A DNA stretch of 64,000 bases from Lonicera japonica (Eukaryota > Streptophyta > Magnoliopsida > Dipsacales > Caprifoliaceae): positions 45,941,715 through 46,005,714 of the forward strand of contig CM038467.1 in assembly GCA_021464415.1 (NCBI GenBank), in the 5' to 3' direction. Every line of letters begins with the position of its first letter. Within the stretch, counting starts at the first letter, position 1. The notes below the pieces were generated by a model, which was not told the DNA's origin, did not search any database, and saw nothing but the letters and a program-made list of their open reading frames with translations. Below, piece after piece: positions 10,385 to 22,370 of the stretch. The position numbers were made by a program, and so were the translations under genes.

Positions 10385-11825
10385 ATCTCTTGCTAGTCCC
10401 TTAGCAAGCAAAATAAAAATAGCTATATATAATATCCGAAAATGCATTGATAAAATGCACTAAGCCATTTTAAAAACTCCCAATTTCCCTTAGAAGACGA
10501 GGTTTGTCTCTTGAGGGTTTACAGTGATGATACCCACAAACATCCGAAGTTTGAAATCTAAGTAGTAGAATTGAAACATTTTCACGAATTGATTTAAGTG
10601 TTTGGCATTACTATTACAATTTCCGGAATGTTGGCATTTGAATAACGATCTCCATTGCTTACAATCTCCTTTAGAAACTAGTTCCACATTCCCATTTGAA
10701 CACACTATGTATATGGATCTTTGACACAATCATTCTTAATCACAAATAGCTCTATTCATCAATAGTGGAAGAGAGAAATCTTTCAAAAACAAAAGCTCAA
10801 GAACTTTGTAAATTTTAAGCACCTTTTTTTTTTTATCTTTTACTTGGACTTTTTGCTAAATTAGCTCAAGGTGGTTTGCATCTCTATAGAGGGCAGCGGT
10901 CTCACTTTGTAATTTTGCATTCATAACTTTTTTTTTTCTTTTTTTTTTAAATGCACAAAGGAAGCTATTCACCCCTTTTCCATATGGTAACCTTTGCCTA
11001 TCCTTAATATTAGACAAAATGACTTATGAATTTAGTCAAGTGAAGCTTAAAGTCAATATTAAGTTTACAAATCATCCAAGTTTTTAATTTTTTTTTTAAG
11101 TGCCATGCATGTGTCCCCTCTAAGGAGGATCTTTTCGAAAGAGCTTTTATTGCATTTGAACATTATTTCTCTCTACACAAGATGAAAATCACTCTATGTG
11201 ATACCAAAGACTAAATCAAACCACAACATCATGCATATTCATAGGAAACTACAAGGCTCAAGAATCTAAATGAAGCAATGCCATGGAGATTATCACTCAA
11301 CTACCTATCCGAATTAAGAATTTCATGTCAAAAACCATCAATTCAGAGACAATTCTAAAAAAAATGATCATCATATTACAAACTTTCAATTTTTTTAATT
11401 TTTTTTTAAGCTCTACACGCATGAAAAATTCAGAAATTGAAAAGCCATTAAAGTTTAAGTACATTACCCCCCAACTTGAAGAACGCATTGTCCTCAATGT
11501 GAAGAGAACGAGAAATTGGCATTCTCCCGTTTGGCTTTTCGATTTTCATGAGGAAAAGAGAGCTATTTTTCAAAGCAAAATTACTATATGTACACACTAA
11601 CAAAAACAAACGGGTTAGAATTAGATAAAACATAACATGCATGCATTACAACCACATTTCAATCCTCATATCATGTTTATCAAACCAAACCCAAAAAGGA
11701 AGGAAAGAAAATAAAGCAAAAAAAGTTTTTTTTTTTTTTTTTTTTTTTTGTTTTTGTTTTTTTTTTTTTTGTTTTTTTTTTTTTTTTTTTTTTTATAAAA
11801 GTATATACAACATCACCTATACTTG
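10385..11825 (-). mobile_element. 3' internal region of Athila-like element, no env found
   Basis: This 1.4 kb lies between the pol stop and the polypurine tract. Many Athila elements carry an envelope-like frame here; no frame above about 120 residues is seen, and none looks like a membrane protein gene. On the minus strand 11466-11500 reads CACATTGAGGACAATG and soon after a GGGGGG tract, a motif I recognise from related plant elements, possibly a central purine tract. Several T-rich runs occur; the longest is at 11726-11794. Confidence 0.65.
11726..11794. repeat. Poly-T tract
   Basis: About 69 bases of T broken by single G residues. It lies just downstream of the Athila-like pol stop on the minus strand, where it reads as poly-A. 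Its length is likely to vary between individuals or reads. Confidence 0.9.
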
Positions 11826-12779
11826 TTAGGTATAGGTCGGATCTTCAAGAGTGGTGGACTTCTCTTGAGGTGGGAATTCCAAAAATGGCTTAAGGCGTTG
11901 TCCGTTCACTTTGAATACAAAACCGGTTTTGGGATCCTCAACATTCACGGCCCCAAAAGGAAATACATGTCGAACAATGTATGGGCCGGTCCAACGTGAT
12001 TTCAGTTTTCCCGCGAAGAGATGCAAACGCGTGTCATAAACTAGAACTTTGTGCCCAAGTTTAAATTCTTTTCTTAAAATAGATTTATCATGGAAAAATT
12101 TTGCACGTTATTTGCTTATCTTAGCATTTTGGTATGCATCCCTTCTTAATTCCTCCAACTCCTCAAGTTGTAACTTTCGGTTACTTCCGACATTTTCAAT
12201 ATCAAAATTCATCATTTTAATTGCCCAAAATGATTTATGTTCCAACTCAACGGGAAGATGGCAAGGCTTGCCATATACTATTCGATAGGGAGACATTCCT
12301 AAAATTGTTTTAAAAGCCGTACGGTAAGCCCAAAGTGCATCGTTAAGACGCAATGACCAATCCTTGCGATTTGGATTTACCGTCTTTTCAAGAATTTGCT
12401 TTATCTCCCTATTGGCAAGTTCGGCTTGGCCATTGGTTTGCGGATGATAAGCGAGTGATACTTTGTGATTTACGCCATATTTTTGCATTAAAGATTCAAA
12501 AGGTTTGTTGAAAAAATGAGTACCACCATCGCTTATAATCGCTTTGAGAGTGCCAAACCTTGCAAGAATATTTTCTTTTAAAAATCGGATCACCACTTTG
12601 TGATCATTTTTCTTGCAAGCTTGGGCCTCTACCCACTTGGAAACATAATCAACCGCTACTAAAATATAAAGGTTACCGAAAGAGGATGGGAATGGTCCCA
12701 TGAAATCGATTCCCCAACAATCGAACACTTCAATCACCAAGATTGGATTAAGCGGCATCATGCTTTTTCTTGTAATCCC
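11826..12779 (-). pseudogene. pol: Integrase of Athila-like pol
   Basis: The core domain has [21 protein letters not shown] and HPQTNGQAE (the D, D and E of the catalytic triad), then YRTAFKT and [19 protein letters not shown], which is diagnostic of Athila/Tat-type integrase. A C-terminal segment follows (GKLKSRWTGPY, F.VNGQRLKPF), ending at a stop at 11826-11828. An in-frame TAA at 12108-12110 splits it, and a TGA at 12780-12782 separates it from RT-RNase H; apart from these stops the frame is continuous. No chromodomain is present, as expected for this lineage. Confidence 0.92.
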
Positions 12780-14333
12780 TCATAACATTTGGCATCTCGG
12801 GCAAGCTTTGCAATGTTGGTAGGCATCTTTGAACAATGTTGGCCAATAAAGGCCACTTTGAAAGATCTTGGCGGCCATCTTCTTGGCCGAGAAATGTCCA
12901 CCACAAGCTTCATTATGGCAAAAACTTAGAACTCTTTCGAACTCATCATTGGGAATACATCGTCGAATAATTTGATCCGCCCCATACTTGAACAAGTACG
13001 GGTCATCCCAATAGAAACGGTTGACCTCGAATAAGAATTTTCTTCGGTCTTGGGCATTCCAATGGATTGGCATCTTTTCGGTGACAAGAAAGTTCACAAT
13101 ATCGGCATACCATGGTGAGGAAGAGATTGTGAATAGTTGCTCATCCGGAAAAGAGTCTTTAATAGCACTCTCTTCAATGTGGTCGGTGAATGAAAGGCGA
13201 GATAAATGATCCGCCACCACATTTTTGACACCCTTCTTATCCTTTATGAAAAGATTGAATTCTTGTAGGAGAAGAATCCATCTTAAAAGCCTTGGCTTTG
13301 CATCTTTCTTTGTAAAAAGATACTTGAGGGCCGCATGATCGGTGAAAATGAAAATAGGAGACCCAATGAGGTAGGACCGAAATTTGTCGAGGGCAAAGAC
13401 AATAGCCAAGAGTTCTTTCTCGGTGGTGGTGTAGTTCATTTGAGCCTCATTGAGAGTTCGGCTCGCATAGTAAATGACCCCGGGCTTTTTGTCCTTTCTT
13501 TGGCCAAGGACCGCCCCCACGGCGTAATCGCTTGCATCGCACATGAGTTCGAATGGCAAACTCCAATCGGGGGTTTGCATGATGGGTGCGGTAGTGAGCA
13601 TGTGCTTGAGTTTTACAAAGGCTTCTTCACATTCTTTGGTCCATTCAAATGGGGCATCTTTCAAGAGCAATTTGCACATGGGTTTAGCAATGGTGCTAAA
13701 ATTTTGAATGAACCTTCGGTAGAATCCGGCATGCCCCAAGAATGAGCGAACATCCTTGATTGACTTGGGGGTGGGGAGCTTTGAGATAATTTCTATTTTT
13801 GCCTTGTCAACTTCGATTCCCTTCTTCGAAATAATGTGCCCTAAGACAATGCCCTTTGTCACCATGAAATGACATTTCTCCCAATTAAGAACAAGTTGTT
13901 TCTCAATGCACCTTTCTAAAACCTGCTCAACATTTAACAAACAATTATCGAATGACTTACCGTAAACAGTAAAGTCATCTATAAATACCTCTAAGGTCTT
14001 TTCCACCATGTCGCTAAAGATACTTAGCATGCACCTTTGAAAGGTCGCTGGTGCATTGCACAACCCAAATGGCATCCTTCGATATGCAAAGGTACCAAAG
14101 GGGCATGTGAAGGTGGTTTTGTCTTGATCATTTAAATCAATCTCAATTTGGTTGTACCCGGAGAATCCATCTAAGAACGCGAAAAATTCATGCCCGGCTA
14201 CTCTTTCGAGTGTTTGGTCCAAAAATGGGAGCGGGAAATGATCTTTACGTGTTACTTCATTAAGCTTACGGTAGTCAATGCACACTCGCCACCCGGTGGT
14301 GACTCTTTGGGGTATTAATTCATTTTTTTTCAT
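12780..14333 (-). pseudogene. pol: RT, RNase H and integrase zinc finger, Athila-like
   Basis: A 517-residue open frame. Reverse transcriptase: TTGWRVCIDYRKLN, DGFSGYNQI, MPFGLCNAPATFQ and the catalytic box F-I-D-D followed by FTVYG. RNase H: CDASDYAVGAVLGQ, TDHAALKYL, DHLSRL. The HHCC finger (CHNEACGGHFS...CPRC) sits at the end. The N-terminal Met is not the real start: it lies just after an A run where one extra base shifts the frame from the protease segment (overlap 14320-14333). The segment ends at TGA 12780-12782, with integrase following in frame. Confidence 0.93.
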
Positions 14334-15555
14334 TTTTTACTACTGTAAGCCCGGATTTCTTTGGTACAACTTGGGTTGGACTCACCCATTTGCTATCAGA
14401 GATTGGATAAATGATTTTCGTATCTAGCAATTTCAATACCTCATTTCTTACAACTTCTTGCATGTTTGGGTTCAAACAGCGTTGAAATTGTCTAGATGGT
14501 TTAGCATTTTCCTCCAAGTGAATTTTGTGAGTGCAAATTAAAGGATTAATCCCTTGGAGGTCAGCTAGTATCCAACCAAAAGCTTTCTTATGTTTATTAA
14601 GCATACTTACCAACCTCACCTCTTGCTCTTTTGAGAGTTCGGAAAAGATTACCACAGGGTAGGTTCTGGAAGCACCTAGGAAAGCATACTTCAAGTTGCT
14701 TGGCAATGGCTTGAGCTCCATTTGTCCCTCAAGCTTTATTGTTGGATCGGATGTGCTCCCCTTTTGCTCATTCGGATCTTGAACCTTATCATCAAGTAAG
14801 GAAAACACTTGCAAACACTCATCGAATTCATTGGAAGTGGTTAGATTCTCTTCCATTAAATCCAAATCGTAAGTGTTATTAAAATGATCTTGGACTAATG
14901 ACTCTATCATGTTCACATGTTCATTTTCTTCATCAAAATCATTTTGTTGTTTACTTAAAGAGAACACATTTAGCTCAAGAGTCATGTTTCCAAAAGTCAA
15001 TTTAACAATTCCATTCATGCAATTAATGATGGCATTAGATGTGGCAAGAAATGGTCTTCCTAAAATGACAGGAATTTCATTAGCGGGATTTGCAACCGGT
15101 TGCATATCAAGAACAATGAAATCAACGGGAAAGTAAAATTTATCAATTTGCACAAGAACATCCTCTATTATCCCTCTTGGTATCTTAACGGAGCAATCCG
15201 CTAATTGAATCGTCACTTTGGTGGGTTTCAACTCTCCTAACCCCAATTGTTGGTACACCGAAAAAGGAAGCACATTAACACTAGCTCCCAAATCAAGTAA
15301 GGCATTCTTTATGCGACAATTGCCAATTAAACATGAAATGGTTGGGCAACCGGGATCTTTGAATTTTGGAATACGAGTGCCTTGCATGATAGAGCTCACT
15401 TGCTCTGTCATAAATGCTTTTTTCTTAACATTCAACCTTCTTTTTGTGGTACACAAATCTTTGAGAAATTTAGCATATGAAGGTATTTGCTTGACCGCGT
15501 CAAGCAATGGAATGTTGATCTTGACTTGCCTAAACACATCAAGAATTTCGGTGTT
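14320..15555 (-). pseudogene. pol: Protease and linker of Athila-like gag-pol
   Basis: The frame holds YAKFLKDLCT, then a retropepsin with ALLDLGASVNVLP (active site D-L-G) and VILGRPFLAT, a long acidic linker, and the RT lead-in KWVSPTQVVPKKSG. It is in frame with gag upstream except for a TGA at 15556-15558, and it ends at 14320-14322 because of a one-base change in an A run. The protein would process the gag-pol polyprotein. The motifs fit Athila elements. Confidence 0.9.
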
Positions 15556-17241
15556 TCAATTTTCCTTAGGAGGTTGATTTAACCTTTCAGGAAAAGGGAC
15601 TTTGATACTATTCTTGATTTTCTCTAAATCCTCTTTTCCAACTTTTTCTTCTTCCCTCATTCTCTCTTCTAAGGTGATCTTCTCAACTTGGCTTGACTCA
15701 CCTATGTCCACCGGCTTTTTGGCCTTAGGAACTATAGTTTTGTCAATCTCTTTCCCACTCCTAAGGATGGTGATGGATTTCAACTCCTCAACATTGCCAC
15801 TAAATTCACCCTCATTAATCACTAAAGCTTGGCCTCGGAGATTAGCTAAGGGTTGGGATGGAAACTTTCCTTTTTCTTGAGTAGACAATGCGGTTGTGAG
15901 TTTGGACATTTGGGTTTTCAAATCACTAACCTCTCTATTGGTCTTATCTATAAATTGCCGCAAAAGAGACTCCAAATTTGAATTTGGGTTTGGGTTGGTT
16001 TGGCCAAAAGAGTTGTTTTGAGGTGGAGGTGGCCATTGTTGGTAGGAGTTTGGATTTGCATTTTGATGAGCATTTTGATTTCCCACCCAACTAAAGTTAG
16101 GATGATTCCTCCACCCTTCATTGTACCTTTGAGAAAATGGATCATTGTGTGGTCTAGGATACGAGTTCATGGCATTGACTTGTGAGGGGCTTTGGAGAAC
16201 CTCTTTGAAGGCCGGGATTGTGTGACACTCCTCCGTGGAATGTCCCACCTTCTCACAAATGACACAAATGGTGCTAGTACCTACACTACCTTCCCTCATT
16301 TTATTAGACTCCATTGCTTCAACTTTCTTTGACAATTGAAGAAATTTTAACTCGATGTCATCACCTTTGGACAATTGGTACAAACCCCCTCTCTCAAAAA
16401 CTTTAACCTTAACCTCGTCCGTGTAGGTGTTCCAATTTTGGGCACCTTCGGTTATTTCATCAAAGTACAACAAAGCTTCCTCCGGACTTTTGCTCAAAAA
16501 TTTTCCATTACACATCGTTTCCACAAACGTGCGCATGGCGGGAGTGAGTGATTCATAAAAATAGCTAACAATACTCCATGTCTCATGTCCATGATGAGGG
16601 CAAGAATTCAAAAGCTCTTTGTATCTTTCCCAACATTTGTAAAAACTTTCATTTTCTTTAGGAGAAAAATTTGAAATTTGCTTTCTCAAAGCATTTGTTC
16701 GATGAACGGGAAAAAATTTCTTTAAAAATTCAGTTTGTAATTCTTGCCAAGTTCGAATGGAATTGGGACATAAAGAATTTAGCCATATTTTTCCTTTATC
16801 TTTTAAAGAGAATGGAAAAAGTTTTAACCTCATTACTTCCTCATTTGTGTTAGCTTCTTTAAAAGTAGAACAAACTTCCTCAAAATCTTTTAAATGCAAG
16901 TAAGGATTTTTGGAATCCATACCATGAAATGACTGTATATGTTACAACATGCCCGGTTTGAGAGTAAACGTTCCGGCTTGACCCGCGGGAATGGCAATGC
17001 AAGAATTTGAAGTGCCTCGAGGAGGTTGAAGATAATCTCGCATTGTGCGGACCGGTTCAAGATGATTATTGTTCTCTCCGGTATTTGACTCATTGTCATC
17101 ATTATCCATTTCGGAAGGAGTAGGTGAAGGAGTAGGATGCCTTGGTAGTGGTTGGCCTCTTGGTGGACTTATGCGAAGATCAATGTACAAATTTCTGGGC
17201 ATGAGCCCGGAAGGGTGATCTCGAATAAAATTTTCCACCAA
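15556..17241 (-). pseudogene. gag: Gag of Athila-like element
   Basis: The frame opens at 17241 and includes TMRDYLQPPRGTSNSCI, a signature of Athila gag. It has an in-frame TAA at 16942-16944, then the main gag domain (NPYLHLKDFEEVC, LFPFSLKDKGKIWLNSL, FFPVHRT, F.KCWERYKELL). A Gln/Asn/Pro-rich stretch and a CCHC knuckle (CVIC..VGHS..EC) follow. The ATG at 17241 is the earliest plausible start, 107 bases after the primer site on the element strand. The long run without other lesions suggests a fairly young element that has since died. Confidence 0.9.
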
Positions 17242-17347
17242 AAAAAAATAAAAATAATAATAAGTAGGAAAAATAATTTACAAAGGGAGAGAATACTTAC
17301 AAAGTGATTTTTTTTTTTACAAAATTCGTAATCCGTCTTTCGCCGTA

Positions 17348-17365
17348 TCCCCGGCAACGGCGCCA
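17348..17365 (-). other. Primer binding site, tRNA-Asp type
   Basis: On the minus strand this reads TGGCGCCGTTGCCGGGGA, the priming site commonly found in Athila-type elements and usually assigned to tRNA-Asp. Six bases separate it from the LTR end at 17372. Confidence 0.85.
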
Positions 17366-17371
17366 AAAACT

Positions 17372-19203
17372 TGACTCGCCGGAAATACTTCTGTGCTTAG
17401 GTACCCAAGTGCAGGTTGTCAAGTTATAATACTTGGTAAGTCCAAGTGTCGAACCACAAGGATAGTCTGAAAGACGATGTGGTGATTACGAGTCCAAGGC
17501 TTTGTTAAGAGAATTTAATTGGTTGATTTTTATGATTGATTTTAAAGTCTTGCAATAAAAATTAAAATGATGTAACAATAGATGAGAAAAGGCTAAGGCA
17601 TTATATAATTCATTTGTTTTGCAAAGTTAAGTAAAATCAATCTCATTCAAAGTTCTCAATGCAATTCCTAAGTGTTGAATATTTTACCCATTTCTAAGCA
17701 AAAGGGTGTGGAGCAAAAGCAACCCATTCCCATATAAATGCCATATAAAGAAAGGATGTAAGCAAATATCAACACAAGTGTATCTCTCATTTTTATCTTG
17801 TGACAAAGGGTGTGAAGCAAGTGCAACCCATTCCCACATAATATCAACCAAGATTCAAACTTAAAATACACAAAAAGAAAAGGCATAAATTTAAACTAGG
17901 CATTTAAGAACTTGTTGTTAGTTTCCCCTAGGCAAATGACTTGATTATGAAAATGGCCAACTACAAATAGTTTAGCTCGATAAATCATAACATTTCATTT
18001 GTCTAAGATTGGGAAGTCCAGGTGGAGGTCAAACCGTCCTATATAGACTTATTTGATAAATACAAATTGAATCGTTAAAATGATTAATGAAGTTGTTTAT
18101 GACATAAATTTAAAAGATCCTCTTTGGCAACACTTTAACTAAGAAAATGATGAGTCTCAAAATCACATAAAGTGTAGAAAGCACTCAACATATCATTAAA
18201 GTATTTAAAGATTAAAATCTCAAATTTATGGTGTTTCTATGAATATCAAAGACTAATCATGCTTGGCAATGAAAAGTATCTCATTCAAAGAAAGAATGGA
18301 CATAGGCTAATAAGAAATACACAAGTGTATCATCTCTTCATTAATGCTTGAGATCTATGTATACAAGGCATACAAAGTCGAATCATCATATGAAAATTAT
18401 CTTACTAGCTTATGAATGGTTGAAAAATGGAGAAGATGAAGGATTCAAAAAGTATTTAACAATACTAACAATGGAATGAGAATTGAACTTACATAATTAA
18501 TGCATTGCAAACTTCATCTTTTAGCCTTAGCAAAGAAATTTACTCCATAATAAATGTAGAGACAAGAATTATCAAAGTGAACTCCATTTCTCTCTCTAGA
18601 AAAATAACTATTACAAACTCTCTATAAATTGAGAAATGAGAAGAAATCAAAGTGTTCTCTCCAACACAACAATGAAGACTATAAATAGGAGAGTTGTGTT
18701 GGATGCTAAAATAATAAACAATGCTTTTTATTTTTATTTTTTTATTTTTATTTTTATTATTTATTTTTGGTGGAGAATTCCACTCTCTTGGATGCTCTTT
18801 GGTCACATGGAGAATTCCACTTTCTTTCTTTAATCACATGGACATGGAGACTTTCTTTCTTGGATGCTCTTTAATCACATGGACATGAAGACTTTCTTTC
18901 TTGGATGCTCATTAATCACATGGAGACTTCCACTTTCTTGAATTCTTTTTGTCCATGGAAAATTCCACTATCTTGAATTCTTTTTGTCCATGGAAAATTC
19001 CAATATTGTATTAAATACAATATTTCTTGAAATCTAAAGACACCAAAATAAACACAAAAATATGCATTTCAAGCATTGTTAAATACAAAAGTGCTACGAG
19101 ACTAATCGCAAAATAAGTTGGCAAACCGAATAGTTTTAGAGAAATAAACGCGTCAAACAACTCCGAAAATGAGTAAATGAATGACAATATTAAGCGTTTA
19201 TCA
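17372..19203 (-). mobile_element. Athila-like 5' LTR
   Basis: A 1,832-bp LTR paired with 8592-10370. It differs by scattered substitutions and by an extra GGATGCTC/ATCACATGGACATG unit near 18875-18930, which accounts for most of the length difference. The ends are TGACTCGCC and GTTTATCA. The bases outside (GTCAA at 19204) do not match those left of the partner LTR (CCTGT at 8587), so no target duplication is visible. Confidence 0.92.
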
Positions 19204-20564
19204 GTCAAAAATGCCCTCAAATCATTTAACTTATTCTATTTCTACCCAAATCCCTATATTCATCTCTATGACATTTGACCGCCGAAACCTTTTTATCATC
19301 GCCGATCATATTGCTTTCAAAGGATTTCGATCAAGTAGATCTGACACTCAATCTACCTCATGCAAGCTTGTAATTTGAAACTAGAGCTGGCACTTAAATT
19401 AACATCAATCCGGCAAGTAGCAATTTTTCCCACTAGATTCATTATATATATATGAGTGTGTATATATTTTGAAAAAAAAAAGAGGGTCTTTTTGGTTTCA
19501 ACACCAAAGGGATGGAAAATAAAGTTTGATTTAAACAATGGCGAGACCTGATCCTATATCTAGATCCCCTTTTCCATGTATTTATATCCAAACTGTAACA
19601 TTCTCTTTATATACACAAACAATATCTCTCTATCGCTCTCTCCAAACAATTTCTCTCTCTAAAGATATATGGGTGTGTTTGTATACATTTCTCGCACTAC
19701 ATATGTACTCACAATGTTTCTCAGTCTAAAATGTTTTTCTCTCCCTCACCATGACTTAACTGGAACATGCATCTCAAATATGCAAATCCATTTGAGATTT
19801 GTTAATTTTTGAACGTCGATGCAAAACTTTATCATTTTAAAGATATAAACCCAAATTACTTTGCTTGATCTGATGATGTGGTTGACGCGGGGGAGAAAGG
19901 GTTGCACCGGTGATGGTGGAGATGAAAGCAATTCCGGTGTGTTCTGAACCTTGAAGTCTTCGACGAGTCCATCAAGGGGAAAAGGAGGGGGAAATTTGTT
20001 AAGTATGGTTCCAATAATTTTAGAGAGAGAAAATTGTTGGGTCTTTTGTTTAAGGAGAGAAATAAATGAAATTAAGACTAGGGTTCATGAGGAAGAAGAT
20101 AGAGGTAGAAGATAAAGGTATTTTTGTTCACTTGACCAAAAAACTAACGGTGTTAAAGATTTGTCAATTCCTAGAGGATAAAGTCAAATGATTATCAAAA
20201 TAGGGGCGTAATTCAAATATGCTATTAAGAATATGTGGGTAACTCAAAAAAGCCTTAAGTTAATAGGGCCTTGGTCTCCCTTGATGTTCGATCCTTTCTG
20301 TAAAACCTTCCATTCAAATCTCCATTTCATAGAGCTATATGTTTTGTAGAACAATGGAACAAAAAGAATTCGTCTTCTCAATTGAATGTAGAAGGTGCAA
20401 ACAGTCTTAAGTAAATTAATATCAATTAGCATAGGGTGCAAATAGTCTCAAAAAACTTTTAAGGGTGAAAACTGAAATTGTCAATTAGTTTAGGCTGCAA
20501 TGGTTATTTTCGAAATTCCTTGAGTTTCTCAATATAATTATATAGAAGTACTTTCTTAACTTTT
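19204..20564. other. Gene-free A+T-rich DNA
   Basis: No supported coding region. Weak inverted similarity between about 19210-19260 and 20170-20260 (blocks with ATGCCCT and AGGGGCGTAAT) hints at a decayed inverted-repeat element but is too poor to call. Confidence 0.5.
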
Positions 20565-20690
20565 TGTTGAGACTATCAATCCCACGTCGGAAGAGTAGAT
20601 GACAAAGCAATATATAAGATCTAGGAGCTACTATATCCATTGCCAATTGATTTGGGTTGGATGCTCCGAAATCTAACATGGTATCAGAAG
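20565..20690 (+). mobile_element. TRIM/copia-like short LTR and primer site
   Basis: TGTTGAGACTATCAATCCCA begins a 114-bp LTR (20565-20678) containing CACGTCGG and ATATAAG, and ending in ATCTAACA. A primer site TGGTATCAGAAG (20679-20690) follows. This layout matches small terminal-repeat elements and copia LTRs in plants. No second LTR is seen before the kinase exon, so it is a fragment. It lies where the missing first exon or first intron of the kinase gene would be. Confidence 0.7.
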
Positions 20691-20925
20691 AATAGATTCT
20701 CGTTGGTTCATCAAGATCGACTTTGTCGTTCAAAAAAATAAAACGGCACACGGGCGGGCTCCATGTTACCCAATATAAAATAATCCAAAGTTGACTACAA
20801 ATTGTAGTCTACAATAATCTTATCCTCAAGGGATATAATTGTAACTATCCATATTATTTCCACCATTTTTATTTGTCAAGTTGTACTGCTTAAACATTAA
20901 TTAATTTTTTTTTTCGGTATTACAG

Positions 20926-21039
20926 ATGTGGATGAATGTGCTCAACCAGAACTCAATAACTACTGTAAAGGAGGATGTGTGAATATGCCTGGGGGGTTTA
21001 TGTGCGAGAACAATAAGAAATTTAATACTGCTATGATAG
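20926..21039 (+). pseudogene. Wall-associated kinase EGF exon
   Basis: The exon follows a T-rich tract and TTACAG acceptor and ends at a GTATCA donor. Both boundaries are phase 1, as in WAK genes. It encodes a calcium-binding EGF-like module starting DVDECAQPELNNYCKGG, with five Cys. In WAKs this lies outside the plasma membrane, between the pectin-binding region and the membrane helix. The usual first exon (signal peptide, GUB_WAK domain) is not found upstream; a TRIM-like LTR and an Athila-like element occupy that space. It joins the kinase exon at 22371 across a 1.3-kb intron. Confidence 0.85.
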
Positions 21040-21177
21040 GTATCACCATTCTTTCTAAATTGCACTTACATATTGATATGGTCATGATTATTTTCAATTC
21101 CTACACTAGGAATATATTTTCAATTCAAACTATTTTTCTATATTCATCCCCATATATAACTAAGTATATATTTTCAA

Positions 21178-22079
21178 GAGTTAATTGCACTTTGCCCCTC
21201 TCAACTATAGGGGTAGTGGCACTTTGCCCTATGAACTATTAAAATTAACAAATTTTGCCACAAACTATTACTTTTGTTGCAATCGACCATTTTTCGCTGA
21301 CGGGGTTAAATTTGTTAACAGTAAAAACCCCACATGCACATCACCTAAGAATTAATAAGGGCATAATTGTAATTTTGCACTTGTTATATGATATGTATAT
21401 ATATACACATATGATATATATACATATATATATGTAGAGAGAGATAGAACAAGAGAGAGAGAGAGAGATTTATCCATTAATGAAGATAAAATTTTATCCA
21501 ACTCCGACCATTACCCCTCTAACCAGCTCCACCACCCCCATCTCCAGCCCTTTCTCAAAACAAAACCCTCGCCTTGATTAGAAGACAACTCCGGCTGATT
21601 GGCCTCAAGTACATGATGGCCTCCCCTTCCTTCATTTACTATATTTGTTTGTTTGTTCAAGTTTCAATTTCTTTTTTCAAACTAAAAGAACAACAAGAAA
21701 TCATTTAATCTAAAATTTTAAAATTTAATTCCACAAAATCAGGGTCAAGCACTTACCCCATTGGGTTTCTTTCCTCTTTCTTCTTATTTCCTTCTTTCTC
21801 TTCTACTACTGCACATACCTATCATCATCCCTTTCTTCTACTTTGTTAGCAGTAAATTGGAAAAAAGTTAAGCTAAATGCAAAATTATAATTATGCCCTC
21901 ATTATTTCTCACGTGATGTATAGGTGGGGTTTCTACCGTTAACAAATTTAACCCCATTAGAGAAAAATGGTTGATTGCAACAAAAGTGATAGTATGTGGC
22001 AAAAATTGCTAATTTTGATAATTCATAGGGAAAAGTGTCACTACCCCTATAATTGAGAGGGGTAAAGTGCAATTAATCC
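21178..22079. mobile_element. Mutator-like MITE in kinase intron
   Basis: A 902-bp element with long imperfect terminal inverted repeats of about 150 bp. The left end is GAGTTAATTGCACTTTGCCC and the right end, inverted, GGATTAATTGCACTTTACCC. It is flanked by the identical 9-bp duplication TATTTTCAA (21169-21177 and 22080-22088). The 9-bp duplication and long inverted repeats indicate the Mutator superfamily. The interior (AT repeats, GA runs, a C-rich patch) encodes no transposase, so it is non-autonomous. Confidence 0.88.
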
Positions 22080-22370
22080 TATTTTCAATTCAAACCATTT
22101 TTCTCTTTTATAATCTAAAATTCAATTTGTATAGAAATTCCTCCATATATAGTGATATTTTATCCAAGAGTGTTGAATTGTGTTATGAACATAATAATAT
22201 TCCATTACAAAATTTTATGATTTTAAAATTAACGTAGTTGAAAGCTACCGTATATTTTCCTTATAATATTTATGGGATGAAAAATTGTAGAAATCATAAG
22301 TATCTAGTCCTTTAGGGTTCATATGTTAACGTAAAAATAACATATGTTTGTCACACAACAAAACTTACAG

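Noticed and set aside
10385..11825. Envelope-like gene expected in some Athila elements
   Set aside because: No frame above about 120 residues with membrane segments or pol-like conservation was found.
19210..20260. Inverted-repeat element left of the kinase
   Set aside because: The two blocks align poorly and no target duplication was found.
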